Of a stretch of 64,000 nucleotides of DNA, positions 51,801 to 60,001 are shown one piece after another; position 1 is the stretch's first letter, and each line of letters starts with the position of its first letter. Under the pieces are notes generated by a model. It was given only the letters and a program-made list of their open reading frames with translations, had not been told where the DNA came from and searched no databases. Both the position numbers and the translations under genes were made by a program. This DNA comes from Aphidius gifuensis (lineage: Eukaryota > Arthropoda > Insecta > Hymenoptera > Braconidae), in the NCBI RefSeq assembly GCF_014905175.1, contig NC_057791.1, positions 24,094,537 to 24,158,536 of the forward strand, read 5' to 3'.

Positions 51801-54800
51801 AATTTTTTCTCTTATCTGGTATTTATTTTATTTATACCATTTGATCTTTTATCTGGTGCTTTTATTCACAATCTTAGGCCTCTTTTATTTTATTTTTTTT
51901 TGCTTCTAGTTTTATGTGTAATTTATTTTTTTTTCTTTTTTGATTACTTAGCTGTAAATGAAGGGCAGAAAAAATAATGAAAAAATACGAGCCACCTGGA
52001 GAATTTTTTTTTTTATCTTTTATTTTGAGCTTTGTTCCAAATGCATTATCGACGTCGAGACGGATGTGACGATTTTCCTATCAACTGTTTGGTTTGAAAA
52101 TAATAGAAATAAAATAAGAAAAGGCATTTACACAGAATATAGATAAAATTTGAAGTAATTGATTATAGATTGTTTTGATTCTTTTTGATATTTTGATTTG
52201 AAAAAAAAAAAAATAATCGTGATATGAGGTGGCAGTGACAAAAAGTAGATAAATAACAGTCAAGATGTAATGAGTCACCTAATGGTCAAGGAGGCAAGAG
52301 CTCTGCCTACTATGCTTGGGGTCTCAGGTTCGAATCGTGTGTGCTCGTCTGTGCGAATATTGAGGGATTAATAAATCAATTTCGTATTTTTTAATGTGAG
52401 TTTGAGACAAATACCCCCTGACATAAAACGAGTGTGGCAAAGATCTCATCACTCGTTTTACGCTAGGAAGTATTTGACCCAAACACCAAATACTTTTTTT
52501 TTTTTTTAAATACTATATTTTTTACATATATTTAAATTAGTTTTTTTATTACACATTTAAATTTGGACAAATAAATATTCTACTAATTTTACTGCCCGAC
52601 TGTATAAAATAAGCTCACCCAAAAATACCATTTAAAAGAAAAATCCAAATCTATTATTAATAATGCACGTTACAATGACTTAAATAGAGCAGTGCTTGAT
52701 GGTACAGATGTTATGCTGTATTTCGAGCTTTGTTACAAATGCATTATCGACGTTGAGACGGATGTGGCGATTTTCCTATCAACTGTGTGGTTTGAAAATA
52801 ATAAAAATAAAATAAGAAAAGACATTTACACAGAAAATCGATGAGTTAATTTTTTTTCTCTGAAATTATACATAGAAAAATGACAGATAAAAAGGAGGGA
52901 AAAATAAATTTTTTATAAAAATCAAACACTATAAAAAAAATAAAAATATAATTTATTAATAAAAATTTTGAAAAAAATCTAGTTTAGAAAAAAAGCCAAA
53001 AACTGTAAAAAATTAATATAAGGATAATAATAAAATTATTTAGTAGTTTTTTATGATTTTCATATTTAAAATTTACATACTTAAAAATGAAAAAAATAGC
53101 AATATTAAACTCGAATGGGACAAAATTTAATATGTCATAAATTTCGAAATAATAGCATTTTATTATTATTATTATATTAATATTATATTTACAACTTTTA
53201 ATAGAGAAAAAATAAAATTTTATAAATAATTATTTAGGTAAATTTAATTTGAGATAATTTGAAGCTATTGATTATAGATTGTTTTGATTCTTTTTGATAT
53301 TTTTATTTGGAAGGAAAAAAATAATCGTGATCTTAGGTGGCAGGGTCTTGCAATAGATAGATTATAGTCAATAAGTAACGAGTCACCTAATGGTCAAGTA
53401 GGCAAGAGCTCTGCCTACGATGCTTGAGGTCTCTAGTTCAAAACCTTGTAATTGAGAAAATTTTCAAATGCACCCGATTTCATTAATCGGGCGAATGATT
53501 CCTTTGTACAATACATGACTAAGACTAACCAATACATATTGAGTTTGAGTTTAGGCCAAATACCCTCTGACATAAAACGAGTGAGGCAAAAACTCCTTAC
53601 TCGTTTTACGCTAGGAAGTATTTGACCTGAACGCCAAATACATTTTTTTTTTTTATTTTTAAATACTATATTTTTTAGATATATCTAAATCACCGTTTTT
53701 ATCACACATTTAAATTTAGACAAATAAATTTTACACCAAAATTACTGCCCAACTATATAAAATAAGTATTAATAATGCACATTGCAATGACTCAAATTTA
53801 TGAAATGTTTAATTGTCAATAATTTTCTATAAATTTAAATAATTGATTTCAGGACTACAAGTCCAGACGAGAGCAATGCTTGATGGTACAGATGAATTAC
53901 CATGTGACATTCGACCTCCTTAACTAAACGATTCAGCAATTCTATCATATTATTTATTCTTTTATTATTTCTACTGTTAGGTTTGAAAAAAATAAATATG
54001 AAAATAATAATAAAATTATTTAATATTTTTTCATGATTTTCATATTAAAAATTTATATATTTAAAACAAAAAAAATAAACAATATTAAACTCGAATGGGA
54101 CAAAAATTAATATGTCATAATTAATACACAAAAAAATTAGCTAGGCAAAAAATGGCAAAAAATGGCAATAAATATTTATTTTTTTTTTCAATTTTTATTT
54201 ATCAAAAATTAGAATATTAAATGAGCACACTGAGTGTCTTTTAATTTATTAATTATTATTATCATTACTAATTTATACGATCATTAAAAAAAATAAAATA
54301 AAAAAATACTAGATTCATATGATTATTATATAAAACAACATTATTTTCCTCGATAATTAAACGCAACATTAGAGTTTTTTAATATTTTTAATAAAAACTT
54401 TCTTTCTCATGCATCATATATTTATTTCTGTTCAACTCAATCAAACTTTGATCAAAATTATTCCTGTGTATAATTTATTTTCGATAAATATATAACTTAT
54501 ATCAACACTATTTCATATCAAATTAATTTTTTAATTAACCGATAATTAAAAATAAAAAAAATCATATTCAAAGACTTGTTAATTATAAAAATTTAAAAGT
54601 AATTATTTTCTTTTACTACCATCAATTTTAATTTGAAAAATTATACCATTAAAAAATATAAGATAAATATATAAAATAAACTCCAACAAAATTCATAAAA
54701 GTGTAAAAAAAATAACGAATATAAAATTCAAATATAAATATTAAACTTTTTGATTTTTATCATTTGTTTATATGAAATTTGAATTATATATTTTAATATT

Positions 54801-57108
54801 TTCTTTTTTCCTCATAGAAAATGTGGATTTTAAATTATATATAAATATTTTTTTTTTTTCCTCAATGTTAAATCATCTTTTCCTCTTGTTAAATCCACAA
54901 CCGGTGAATGTTATGCCATACGTTTCAATACTCCGATCCTATCACGACGTATTATTTCCTTTTTAAACTTTCACATATATCCTATTTTTTTATTTATTTT
55001 TTTTCACATTTTTACCTCATGCAATTCTATCGAAACTGCAATATGAATTACACATAGAAAAAACCAGAAAAATCCTCTTTATTTTTAACTCATAATAAAC
55101 TTTATATATATTTTTTTTATTTTCTCTATTTTTTTATATATTTTTTCTATGCTTTTTACTTTGTAAATATTATTTTATATTTAACTTATGTATAGATTTT
55201 TATAAAACCTAAAAATATAAACATTAAATTCATTTTTTATTTAAAATTAATATTTTTTTTCTATTTTTACTATAAAAAAAATTTTATTATATATATATTT
55301 TTTTTTTAATATATTTTTATTATTCTCGTTTCATTCTATTTTCTATTCAATTTCAATATTTACCCTATGAAATGTAAAATTTTATTTTCATATATTGTTT
55401 TTATCATTTTTTTTTTTTTTATTTATTTTCATGCCAATTTGATTTTTTTTTTTTTTTAAATTTCTGTTACTATTTTTACGCATACAATCCGTATAAAATT
55501 TTTTTTTTATTTTAATTTTTTCGAGCTTTAGTAACGAATGGCATTACGTGAAATTCATCCGCAGCGATTTTTTTTCATGAGACTTTTTTTAAATATTTTA
55601 TTTTTCTCATTTTTCATTTTTCATCTGACACAATTCTGCAACAATTTTTCTCTTTAAATTTCTACTTTATTTATCTTTTATAATAGAAGAAAAAAAATAT
55701 ATATATTTATTTTATTCAACAATTTTTTTTAATTTATTTTTTTGTTGTCATTTTGTAAACTTTGTATACTTGAAGTTACCTGTTTGTTGATTTAATTGGA
55801 ATTTCACGTTTAGTCACAAACTCCCTTTTGATGGCTGATCAAGTTCACTCTAATTTTCTCCCTCAAGACCAGACAATCAACTCCATCACTTTTTCCCTAT
55901 ATTTTTCTTAATCTCTCATTCAACTTTATCAAATAATATTTCTCTTTTTTCTTTCAACTATTCTCCATTACAATTTTCCATTTTCTTTTTTTTTATATAT
56001 TTTTCATCATCAAACAGTAATTAAACTTATCCTCAAACAAAAAAACTATATCCAATATTTATTTTTAATTTTAAACATGAAAATTTGATAATATGTAAAT
56101 TTTATAAATAAAAAAACCAAAGTTAATTATACATTTTTCGCTTATATCAAATAGCCAATAATTAAAAATTTTTGTACATATAATATTCGTGTTTAAATTA
56201 AACTTTTAATTAACATTTATTTGCAAACACAAATATTACATTATAAAAATATAGCTCAAGTAATAAACGTCAATAAATTTGTGTATAATTAAATAATGAA
56301 AAAAATTAAATGCACTTTGGCTTGATATTTTTAGCACGATAAAATAGACAGGTAAATATTTACCTAATTGTTTTATAAAATTTATATATTTATCAACTAA
56401 CATTGTCAACCTCAAAGTTTTCCATCAACTATTTTTAATTTTTTTTTTTTTATAATTTTATTATCTCTTTTAGTCTTTCTCTGTTTATCCTACCTACTTT
56501 TATGTCACCTCATCATACCTAGTTCATCGAACATACTGTGACAGCACGTCGAAATTAATCCACTTTTTGTCACCCATGGTCACAGGCCATTGCTCGTTCG
56601 TGTGATTAATGATCACATTATTCGACGGCTCGTTCAACGTAATTTTCATGACATGGATGAAATAGCAAAAGAGCGATTTCAGTAGTACGAACTACCTATA
56701 GTCAGCCCATCACAATGATTTATTTTTTTTCATTAACTTTTCATACATAAATATATATTTAAAATTTAATTTACCAATTTTATATAACCAAAGTAATTTA
56801 TTATTTTATTTAAACAAAAAAAATTAAAATATAAATTTTTTATTTTACTTTTTTCATTTGAAAATTTAATTATGAATTTATATTTAAATGGGAAAATGTA
56901 TTTTGTTTAATGAAGCTTTTATAAAATTTTATTGATTATTAAGTTTGTTGATAATCAAAAACATTTATAAATGATGATTATATAATATGAAAATCGCGTG
57001 TTTTTAATAATTTTGTTGCACTAATTACTCACTTGGTTCATCGACATCACTGACGTAAACTTCGGCACCAACAAACGCGATAATACTCATAATAAGTAAC
57101 GTCTTCAT
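30199..57108 (-). CDS. Sidestep-family Ig/FN3 transmembrane receptor (complete, nine coding exons)
   Basis: Join on the minus strand: 57108-57033, 35669-35322, 35248-34934, 34849-34698, 34528-34384, 34114-33821, 33746-33354, 33279-32944, 30836-30199. All introns are GT..AG and phase 1, except the phase-0 intron between exons 4 and 5. The product is 898 residues: signal peptide (1-15), V-like Ig1 (26-141), Ig2 (142-246), Ig3 split over two exons (247-345), Ig4 (346-443), Ig5 (444-574), one FN3 (575-686), membrane helix (about 698-723) and a ~175-residue cytoplasmic tail. This order, with FLTCRAENP in Ig3 and a FDGGLP FN3, is that of the insect Sidestep family: cell-surface proteins of neurons and other tissues, several binding Beat-family proteins in axon guidance and synaptic partner choice. 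Which paralogue this is cannot be told. The tail ends QESCI, fitting a class I PDZ ligand. Confidence 0.9.
30837..32943. other. intron 8 of the Sidestep-like gene
   Basis: A 2.1-kb AT-rich intron. It contains one SINE-like unit at 31252-31494 on the plus strand; no further exon is apparent. Confidence 0.6.
31252..31494 (+). mobile_element. divergent tRNA-head / core / hairpin / T-run unit, copy I
   Basis: A box TGGTTAAGTCG (31270-31280) and B box GGCTTCGATTCC (31313-31324), 43 bases apart. A core of about 80 bases follows. The hairpin has GCATAGACC and GGTCTACGC as inner stem, an outer AAATAT / ATATT stem, then CAAACACCGAATACC and a T-run at 31488-31494. The layout and the 3' end (CAAAC-CC-AATAC-T run) match copies A-H, but the inner stem sequence is different and still pairs. 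Nothing beyond the T-run is shared with A-H, so the unit seems to end there. The core begins with TTTTT, which could stop Pol III early. Confidence 0.7.
32944..33279 (-). CDS. Sidestep-like exon 8: fibronectin type III domain
   Basis: Acceptor TTACAG, donor GTAAGT, phase 1, 111 full codons. Contains EWLIVHCTEGFDGGLP, LEPGKNYKLLVYAVNAKG and a closing LESITLKG, matching the juxtamembrane FN3 of Sidestep proteins. The exon has no early methionine. Confidence 0.88.
33354..33746 (-). CDS. Sidestep-like exon 7: Ig5
   Basis: Acceptor TTTTAG, donor GTAATT, phase 1. Opens APICKDGT after VMY from the previous exon. Cysteines in SLVCGVVSKPPP and GTISCWASNPIG, tryptophan in FHWAFNNSGE. Confidence 0.9.
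33821..34114 (-). CDS. Sidestep-like exon 6: Ig4
   Basis: Acceptor TTATAG, donor GTAAGT, phase 1. Begins VPLVTTKLGSSL. Cysteines in VYFECDVKANP and GDYSCMAVNAEG, tryptophan in LSWFKDEKEL. Confidence 0.9.
34164..34340. mobile_element. MITE-like foldback element in an intron
   Basis: Perfect 15-bp inverted termini TATTGCTCAAATAAT (34174-34188) and its complement (34316-34330), with imperfect pairing out to about 34164 and 34340 and an inner inverted pair (CGAAAATAAAAA / TTTTTATTTTCG). The middle has a short direct repeat of CATTGTTCA..GTGTAATTTT. It occupies much of the intron between exons 5 and 6. No clear target-site duplication; non-autonomous at best. Confidence 0.6.
34384..34528 (-). CDS. 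Sidestep-like exon 5: second half of Ig3
   Basis: Acceptor CCCCAG, donor GTAAAA. The correct frame reads TIGDDGKFLTCRAENP then EDTWQLSIH, closing the Ig3 fold with its second cysteine. A longer open frame on the same strand across 34366-34563 is a shadow in another phase. Confidence 0.88.
34698..34849 (-). CDS. Sidestep-like exon 4: first half of Ig3
   Basis: Acceptor ATACAG, donor GTAAAT; enters in phase 1 and leaves in phase 0. Contains KPLKINITSKE, the first cysteine in VIECVTSGSKPEP and tryptophans in ITWWKGS. Confidence 0.88.
34934..35248 (-). CDS. Sidestep-like exon 3: Ig2
   Basis: Acceptor TTTCAG and donor GTATGT, phase 1. Begins VPPNKPEI. Cysteines in VLTCQVKGG and KLYCRASN, tryptophan in RVSWYFGD. 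Confidence 0.9.
35322..35669 (-). CDS. Sidestep-like exon 2: V-like Ig1
   Basis: Acceptor TTTTTAG and donor GTAATT, phase 1 at both ends. The Ig pair of cysteines is in AHLPCD and LYRCRVD, with the core tryptophan in ILWYRED and the DSGLYRC motif before the second cysteine. Confidence 0.9.
35670..37013. other. start of region between exon 2 and the repeat cluster (intron 1)
   Basis: Part of the ~21-kb first intron of the Sidestep-like gene. Two GC-richer stretches (35820-36060 and 36410-36480) contain short inverted words such as TTGAGCA / TGCTCAA, but no exon. Confidence 0.5.
37583..37858 (+). mobile_element. tRNA-head / variable core / hairpin / T-run unit, copy B
   Basis: A box TGGTCAAGTAGG at 37599-37610; a weakened B box (AGTTCCAATAC) near 37642. 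The anticodon-arm part also differs from other copies (GCTGATAATCCTGCGG). Core about 37651-37753. Hairpin: GGACAAATAC / GTATTTGACC outer and ACGAGTGAGG / CCTC..ACTCGT inner. T-run 37847-37858. The core contains TTTT. Confidence 0.7.
38106..38210 (+). pseudogene. captured Sidestep-family Ig exon fragment (copy B)
   Basis: Reads PPVHTRAALDGTAELPC in the plus frame, aligning with the start of Ig1 exon 2 of the Sidestep-like gene (PVLEVTAVAGYKAHLPC). The acceptor is damaged here (CAAG in place of CAGG). Frame and similarity decay after about 95 bp. Confidence 0.7.
38804..39710. repeat. foldback region with CAACACG motifs between the duplicated segments
   Basis: The word CAACACG recurs about every 30-80 bases from 38889 to 39346, often as TTCAACACGTATTT. 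A 30-bp unit ending CTGTTTTTGGTCGACA repeats in tandem at 39131-39160 and 39161-39190. Its reverse complement, diverged, is at 39591-39643. Nearer the centre a perfect 15-bp pair, ATAATTGAATAATTT (39436-39450) and AAATTATTCAATTAT (39464-39478), closes a 13-base loop. The whole looks like a decayed foldback element. Confidence 0.65.
40281..40555 (+). mobile_element. tRNA-head / variable core / hairpin / T-run unit, copy C
   Basis: Duplicate of copy B within the 1.8-kb segmental duplication, with the same core apart from one or two bases. T-run 40544-40555. This pair shows that cores are inherited faithfully when a unit is copied as DNA. Confidence 0.7.
40803..40907 (+). pseudogene. captured Sidestep-family Ig exon fragment (copy C)
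   Basis: Same fragment as at 38106, in the duplicated segment, again with a damaged acceptor. Encodes the remnant RAALDGTAELPC. Confidence 0.7.
41600..41869 (+). mobile_element. tRNA-head / variable core / hairpin / T-run unit, copy D
   Basis: A box TGGTCAAGTGGG, B box AAGTTCGAATT (41659-41669), core about 41670-41758 without any run of four T, hairpin ACGAGTGAG / CTTACTCGT with outer AAATACTCC / GGAAGTATTT, then a T-run ending 41869. The core matches no other copy. Confidence 0.7.
42121..42225 (+). pseudogene. captured Sidestep-family Ig exon fragment (copy D), acceptor intact
   Basis: Acceptor TTTCAG at 42115-42120, then phase-1 coding PPVQTRAVLDGTAELPC, NDSTIL, degenerating into AT-rich sequence. 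Entry phase and Ig position equal those of exon 2 of the Sidestep-like gene, but the sequence is that of a paralogue and lies on the opposite strand. Confidence 0.75.
42760..45770. other. intron 1 interval, no gene
   Basis: About 3 kb of AT-rich sequence within the first intron of the Sidestep-like gene. A C-rich word (CCCCCCTCCTTCCCCCC) lies near 43645 and a GC-richer patch near 44020-44110. No exon supported. Confidence 0.5.
46207..46494 (+). mobile_element. tRNA-head / variable core / hairpin / T-run unit, copy E
   Basis: B box GAGTTCGAATCC (46266-46277), core about 46278-46389 (~112 bp) unlike any other copy and free of TTTT, hairpin and T-run 46485-46494. Upstream flank from about 45770 is shared with copy F (period ~1.13 kb). 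The downstream tail is cut short near 46560, so there is no Ig fragment. Confidence 0.7.
47341..47633 (+). mobile_element. tRNA-head / variable core / hairpin / T-run unit, copy F
   Basis: A box TGGTCAAGTAGG; weakened B box AGATCAAATCC; core 47412-47522 with a small hairpin (AAAGT / ACTTT) and internal TTTT; shared hairpin and a 16-base T-run ending 47633. Confidence 0.7.
47871..47970 (+). pseudogene. captured Sidestep-family Ig exon fragment (copy F)
   Basis: Acceptor TTTCAG then RAVLDGTAELPCDIRP followed by a stop (TAA) and NDSAIL. Same origin as the copy D fragment. Confidence 0.7.
48240..52020. other. intron 1 interval, no gene
   Basis: About 3.8 kb of AT-rich intron. GC-richer stretches at 48880-49030, 50230-50430 and 51280-51720 may be regulatory. 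No frame there has convincing exon boundaries. Confidence 0.5.
52027..52137. repeat. 111-bp direct repeat flanking copy G, left
   Basis: Matches 52725-52835 without gaps at an offset of 698, with about seven substitutions (shared CATTATCGACG, GAGACGGATGTG, CGATTTTCCTATCAACTGT). Copy G and its flanks fill the 587 bases between. Confidence 0.8.
52266..52507 (+). mobile_element. tRNA-head / variable core / hairpin / T-run unit, copy G
   Basis: A box TGGTCAAGGAGG, B box AGGTTCGAATC, shortest core (52337-52396, 60 bp) with an internal six-T run, hairpin and T-run 52494-52507. A 25-base stub of the Ig-exon fragment follows at 52686-52710. Confidence 0.7.
52725..52835. repeat. 111-bp direct repeat flanking copy G, right
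   Basis: Right partner of 52027-52137. Far too long for a usual target-site duplication; more like a tandem duplication with an insertion, or recombination between repeats. Confidence 0.8.
53375..53654 (+). mobile_element. tRNA-head / variable core / hairpin / T-run unit, copy H
   Basis: A box TGGTCAAGTAGG, degenerate B box AGTTCAAAACC, core 53446-53540 with a perfect seven-pair hairpin (CCCGATT / AATCGGG), shared hairpin and a T-run ending 53654. The left module (52995-53290) matches that of copy A, and part of it recurs at 53985-54120. Confidence 0.7.
53853..53950 (+). pseudogene. captured Sidestep-family Ig exon fragment (copy H)
   Basis: Acceptor TTTCAG at 53847-53852, then coding remnant with TRAMLDGTDELPCDIRP and a stop. 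Lies between the repeat tail and a second partial left module. Confidence 0.65.
54301..57032. other. upstream end of intron 1, no further exon
   Basis: AT-rich sequence with long T-runs between copy H and exon 1. A GC-richer block at about 56510-56720, 300-500 bp from exon 1, contains GTGATTAATGATCAC and several TAAT/ATTA words and is the best candidate intronic enhancer. Confidence 0.45.
57033..57108 (-). CDS. Sidestep-like exon 1: start codon and signal peptide
   Basis: A 76-base exon opens with ATG and encodes MKTLLIMSIIAFVGA, a typical signal peptide, then EVYVSDVDEP, followed by donor GTGAGT. Its last base plus the first two of exon 2 give Ile, and the frame runs straight into Ig1. No in-frame methionine with a signal peptide lies nearer to exon 2, which supports this distant start. 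The intron of about 21.4 kb is full of repeats. Confidence 0.8.
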
Positions 57109-57974
57109 TTTGACTTTGTACTGACGTATGCCACTCTTATTTTTTTTATCAAAAACATCCAAAACAAATTTCCTTTATCACTGCTATATTAAATATCTAT
57201 TTTAGCTTTTTTTAACAACTAAAATTCAATATAAAAATTGTTATTTTAAAAATAAATAACACAATATTTTAATCAAAAAATTTGATTGGATTTTAAAATT
57301 AATATATACAATTTTTTTCATAATTTTTTTATTTTTAAATCTATAAGTTTCTTAACACTGTGTCGGCATGAAATGTAAATGCAAGTCACGCGATAAATTG
57401 CTGACCCGACGGAAGAATTTCTATGAAAATTTATCAAAGCTTTTATTTTCATTTTTTTTTTTAATCCCTCAAGTTTATTGTCATTTATTTATTCACCATA
57501 TCCAAAATGCAGAAAAAAATAAATAAAAATAAAACTACCAATTTTATAAATTCACAAAACAAAAAAAAAAAAAAATTTCAATTTCAAGTTACACTTAAAA
57601 TTTCATGCGTCTGAACATACACTGATTTTATCACTGAAAAAAATTTAAATAAATAAATCCCTTATTCCTTCTTAAGCCAAAAAAAAAACAAAACAAATTT
57701 TTTTTATTTAATTAATTAACTGTCATTTTCCACTTCACTTGAACAATTTTTTTTTTTTTTTTTTAATTATTTCATTAATAACAATAATAATTGTAAATTT
57801 ATTTTTTTTTTTTTTAAACTAAGTGACAATTCGTTTATGAAAATTAATTATTCATAATAGAATTAATTTTTTTTGAGGTAATAACAAGATTGCAAATTAA
57901 AATAAAAAAAAAAAAAAAATGAAGGGTTGATGATATAACCGTGTAAATTGATGATTTAAATTGTAACACGATGA

Positions 57975-58010
57975 CTGCTGCGTTGCGGCAGGCCTACTGA
58001 CAACTTTATA
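57975..58010 (-). promoter_or_regulatory. candidate core promoter of the Sidestep-like gene
   Basis: On the minus strand TATAAA (58010-58005) is followed about 30 bases later by GCAGTC, a loose match to the arthropod initiator. It would give a ~870-base 5' leader. The surrounding 57960-58120 is the GC-richest stretch upstream of exon 1. Prediction only. Confidence 0.35.
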
Positions 58011-58119
58011 CCTTTTCTACAATCACCAGCGCAATATAGTTTTGCGCACCCTCTGTTAAAATAATCCCCCCACTTCAATCAACCCCCAAGTGTGATCGCG
58101 AATTCAATCCCCTCTCTCT

Positions 58120-59623
58120 TTTTCTATCAATATTCGTCTTAATATTTTTTTTCTTTTCTTTTATACTCATTTCTTTGACACCCTTATGATTCTTTTTTTT
58201 TTTCTTTTCGATTTGGCACAGTGAATTATATAGGTTTTGGAACTACCCTTATGCCCTTATTTACACCCTTCGAGTGGTCACTTATTGAATGACTTTTTTT
58301 TAACATTCAAAGAATAATTAAAATGAAATAAATTAAAATTTATTTTCCTTAAATTAAATGTATTAAAAATAATGTTTTAAATTTTTAAAATACATGATGT
58401 AACTTGATTTTAATTATTTATTAATGTGTATAATTAATTTTGCATTTAAAATTTCATTTTTAACATTGATTCATGTTAAAATTAAAAAATTATATCAGGT
58501 GACATACTCTGATGCTATTATTACAACTTTATATATCATCTAAAGTTTTAATAACATTATCGACGTAAAAATACCGATATAAAATTATAAAAATACCAAC
58601 ATGGCAATTTAAAAAAAAATAAATATCAAAGTTATATATAAAAATAATCATTTTATTTTTATTTTTCTCAACTAGATATTTTTAAAATTTAATCAAGAAA
58701 TTTTTATGGCTGACAATGGTTGACTTGTACTACTGAAATATGTAATTCTCAAATTATTAAGAATAAAACTAGTTATTTTCTAATAACTTATTTAGTATAT
58801 TGCTTTTGTTATTGTGTAATTTTTTTTTTGAAGAATATTTTATATTTCAGGTAATTAAATAGATTTCATAAAAGAGTGGAAAGATTTTTATTCAGATGAC
58901 AATGAGAAAAGTTGAAATGAAAAAGAAAAATAATTGGCAGTGGGAAAAAAAAACGATCAAAGAATGAGTTAAAAAAGAGAGAGAAATGGAAGAAAAAAAA
59001 AATGAAGAAATAGTGTGAAAGAATTGGTGAAGGGAAAGTGGTGAGGACACCACCCAACTTTTCTTTCTCTCCCACAATTTCATTCCTGTCCGACCATGAA
59101 AACTCTTTACCCCTCTGTTCTCACAATTGAAAGAACAAACGACCGGAAAAAAAACTTGAAAAATAAAAAAATAAAACAAACTAGAGAAAAAAAAAAAATA
59201 CTAATTTTTCCATTTTTATTTTTTTTAATAATACAAATATTAATTTAAAAAAAAAAAGAAATTATTAAACAAAAAAATATGTATATTTTATAAATAATTA
59301 TTTAAATTAACCAAAAAATTTTAAAATAATTCACAACAATAAAATAGAAATATTAATAATTTATTTTTAATCTTTTGTAAAATTTTAATTAAAAAAATAA
59401 CAAAGATAAAAAAAAACCGGAAATTTTTTTTTCTATTGAGCTTTGAAAAAGCTCTGAAAAAAAACACAAATTTAAAAAAAAAAATGTCTTTATTTAAACA
59501 CACAGATGATGATATTCAAAAATTTTTTTTTTTTATTTTCATTCATTAATTTTGTATAAGGTATTTTTCGTAAAAATTATTTTAAATTGTAGAAAAAAAT
59601 TTTGTTTGTTCAATTAAATATTT
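58120..59623. other. intergenic spacer
   Basis: AT-rich spacer between the 3' end of the coiled-coil gene and the promoter region of the Sidestep-like gene; both genes are on the minus strand. Purine-rich tract at 58860-59060. No gene seen. Confidence 0.5.
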
Positions 59624-60001
59624 TTATTTTGAATTAAAATTTGGATGTTTACTACATTTAGCCATGCAATTATTGATGCGACATACTGATGCATCATTAA
59701 ATTCATTAATTTTATTTTTTCTATTAATTTCATTTGATATTTTCGCAAGCTCAGCTTTTTCTCTGTCCAATGCATATCGTAATTCATGTACTTGTCTATC
59801 TTTTTTCGATTGTTTTTCTTCTAAATCCACAATTTTTCGGCTAAGAATTTCATAATTCATTTCAAGTAATTTTCGATTTGGTTTTTTTGCAAGCTCAGAT
59901 TTTTTTGAACAACAACAAATGTCATTGTTTCTATCAACAATTGACGATGTTAAATCACATATTAAATCATGAACATCAACAAGTTGCGAAAATGTAAGTG
60001 A
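59624..60001 (-). CDS. coiled-coil gene: last exon
   Basis: Acceptor AATATAG, phase 0, 125 codons plus TAA at 59626-59624. Starts SLTFSQLVDVHDLICDL, has a three-Cys run (ICCCSKK), then a coiled coil, then four spaced cysteines near the end. AATAAA overlaps the stop codon itself. Confidence 0.8.
   Translation of the reverse strand, partial: SLTFSQLVDVHDLICDLTSSIVDRNNDICCCSKKSELAKKPNRKLLEMNYEILSRKIVDLEEKQSKKDRQVHELRYALDREKAELAKISNEINRKNKINEFNDASVCRINNCMAKCSKHPNFNSK

Noticed and set aside
37500..54300. Helitron identity for the exon-carrying repeats
   Set aside because: Exon capture and a hairpin fit, but I see no TC start, no CTRR end and no insertion between A and T, so no class was assigned.
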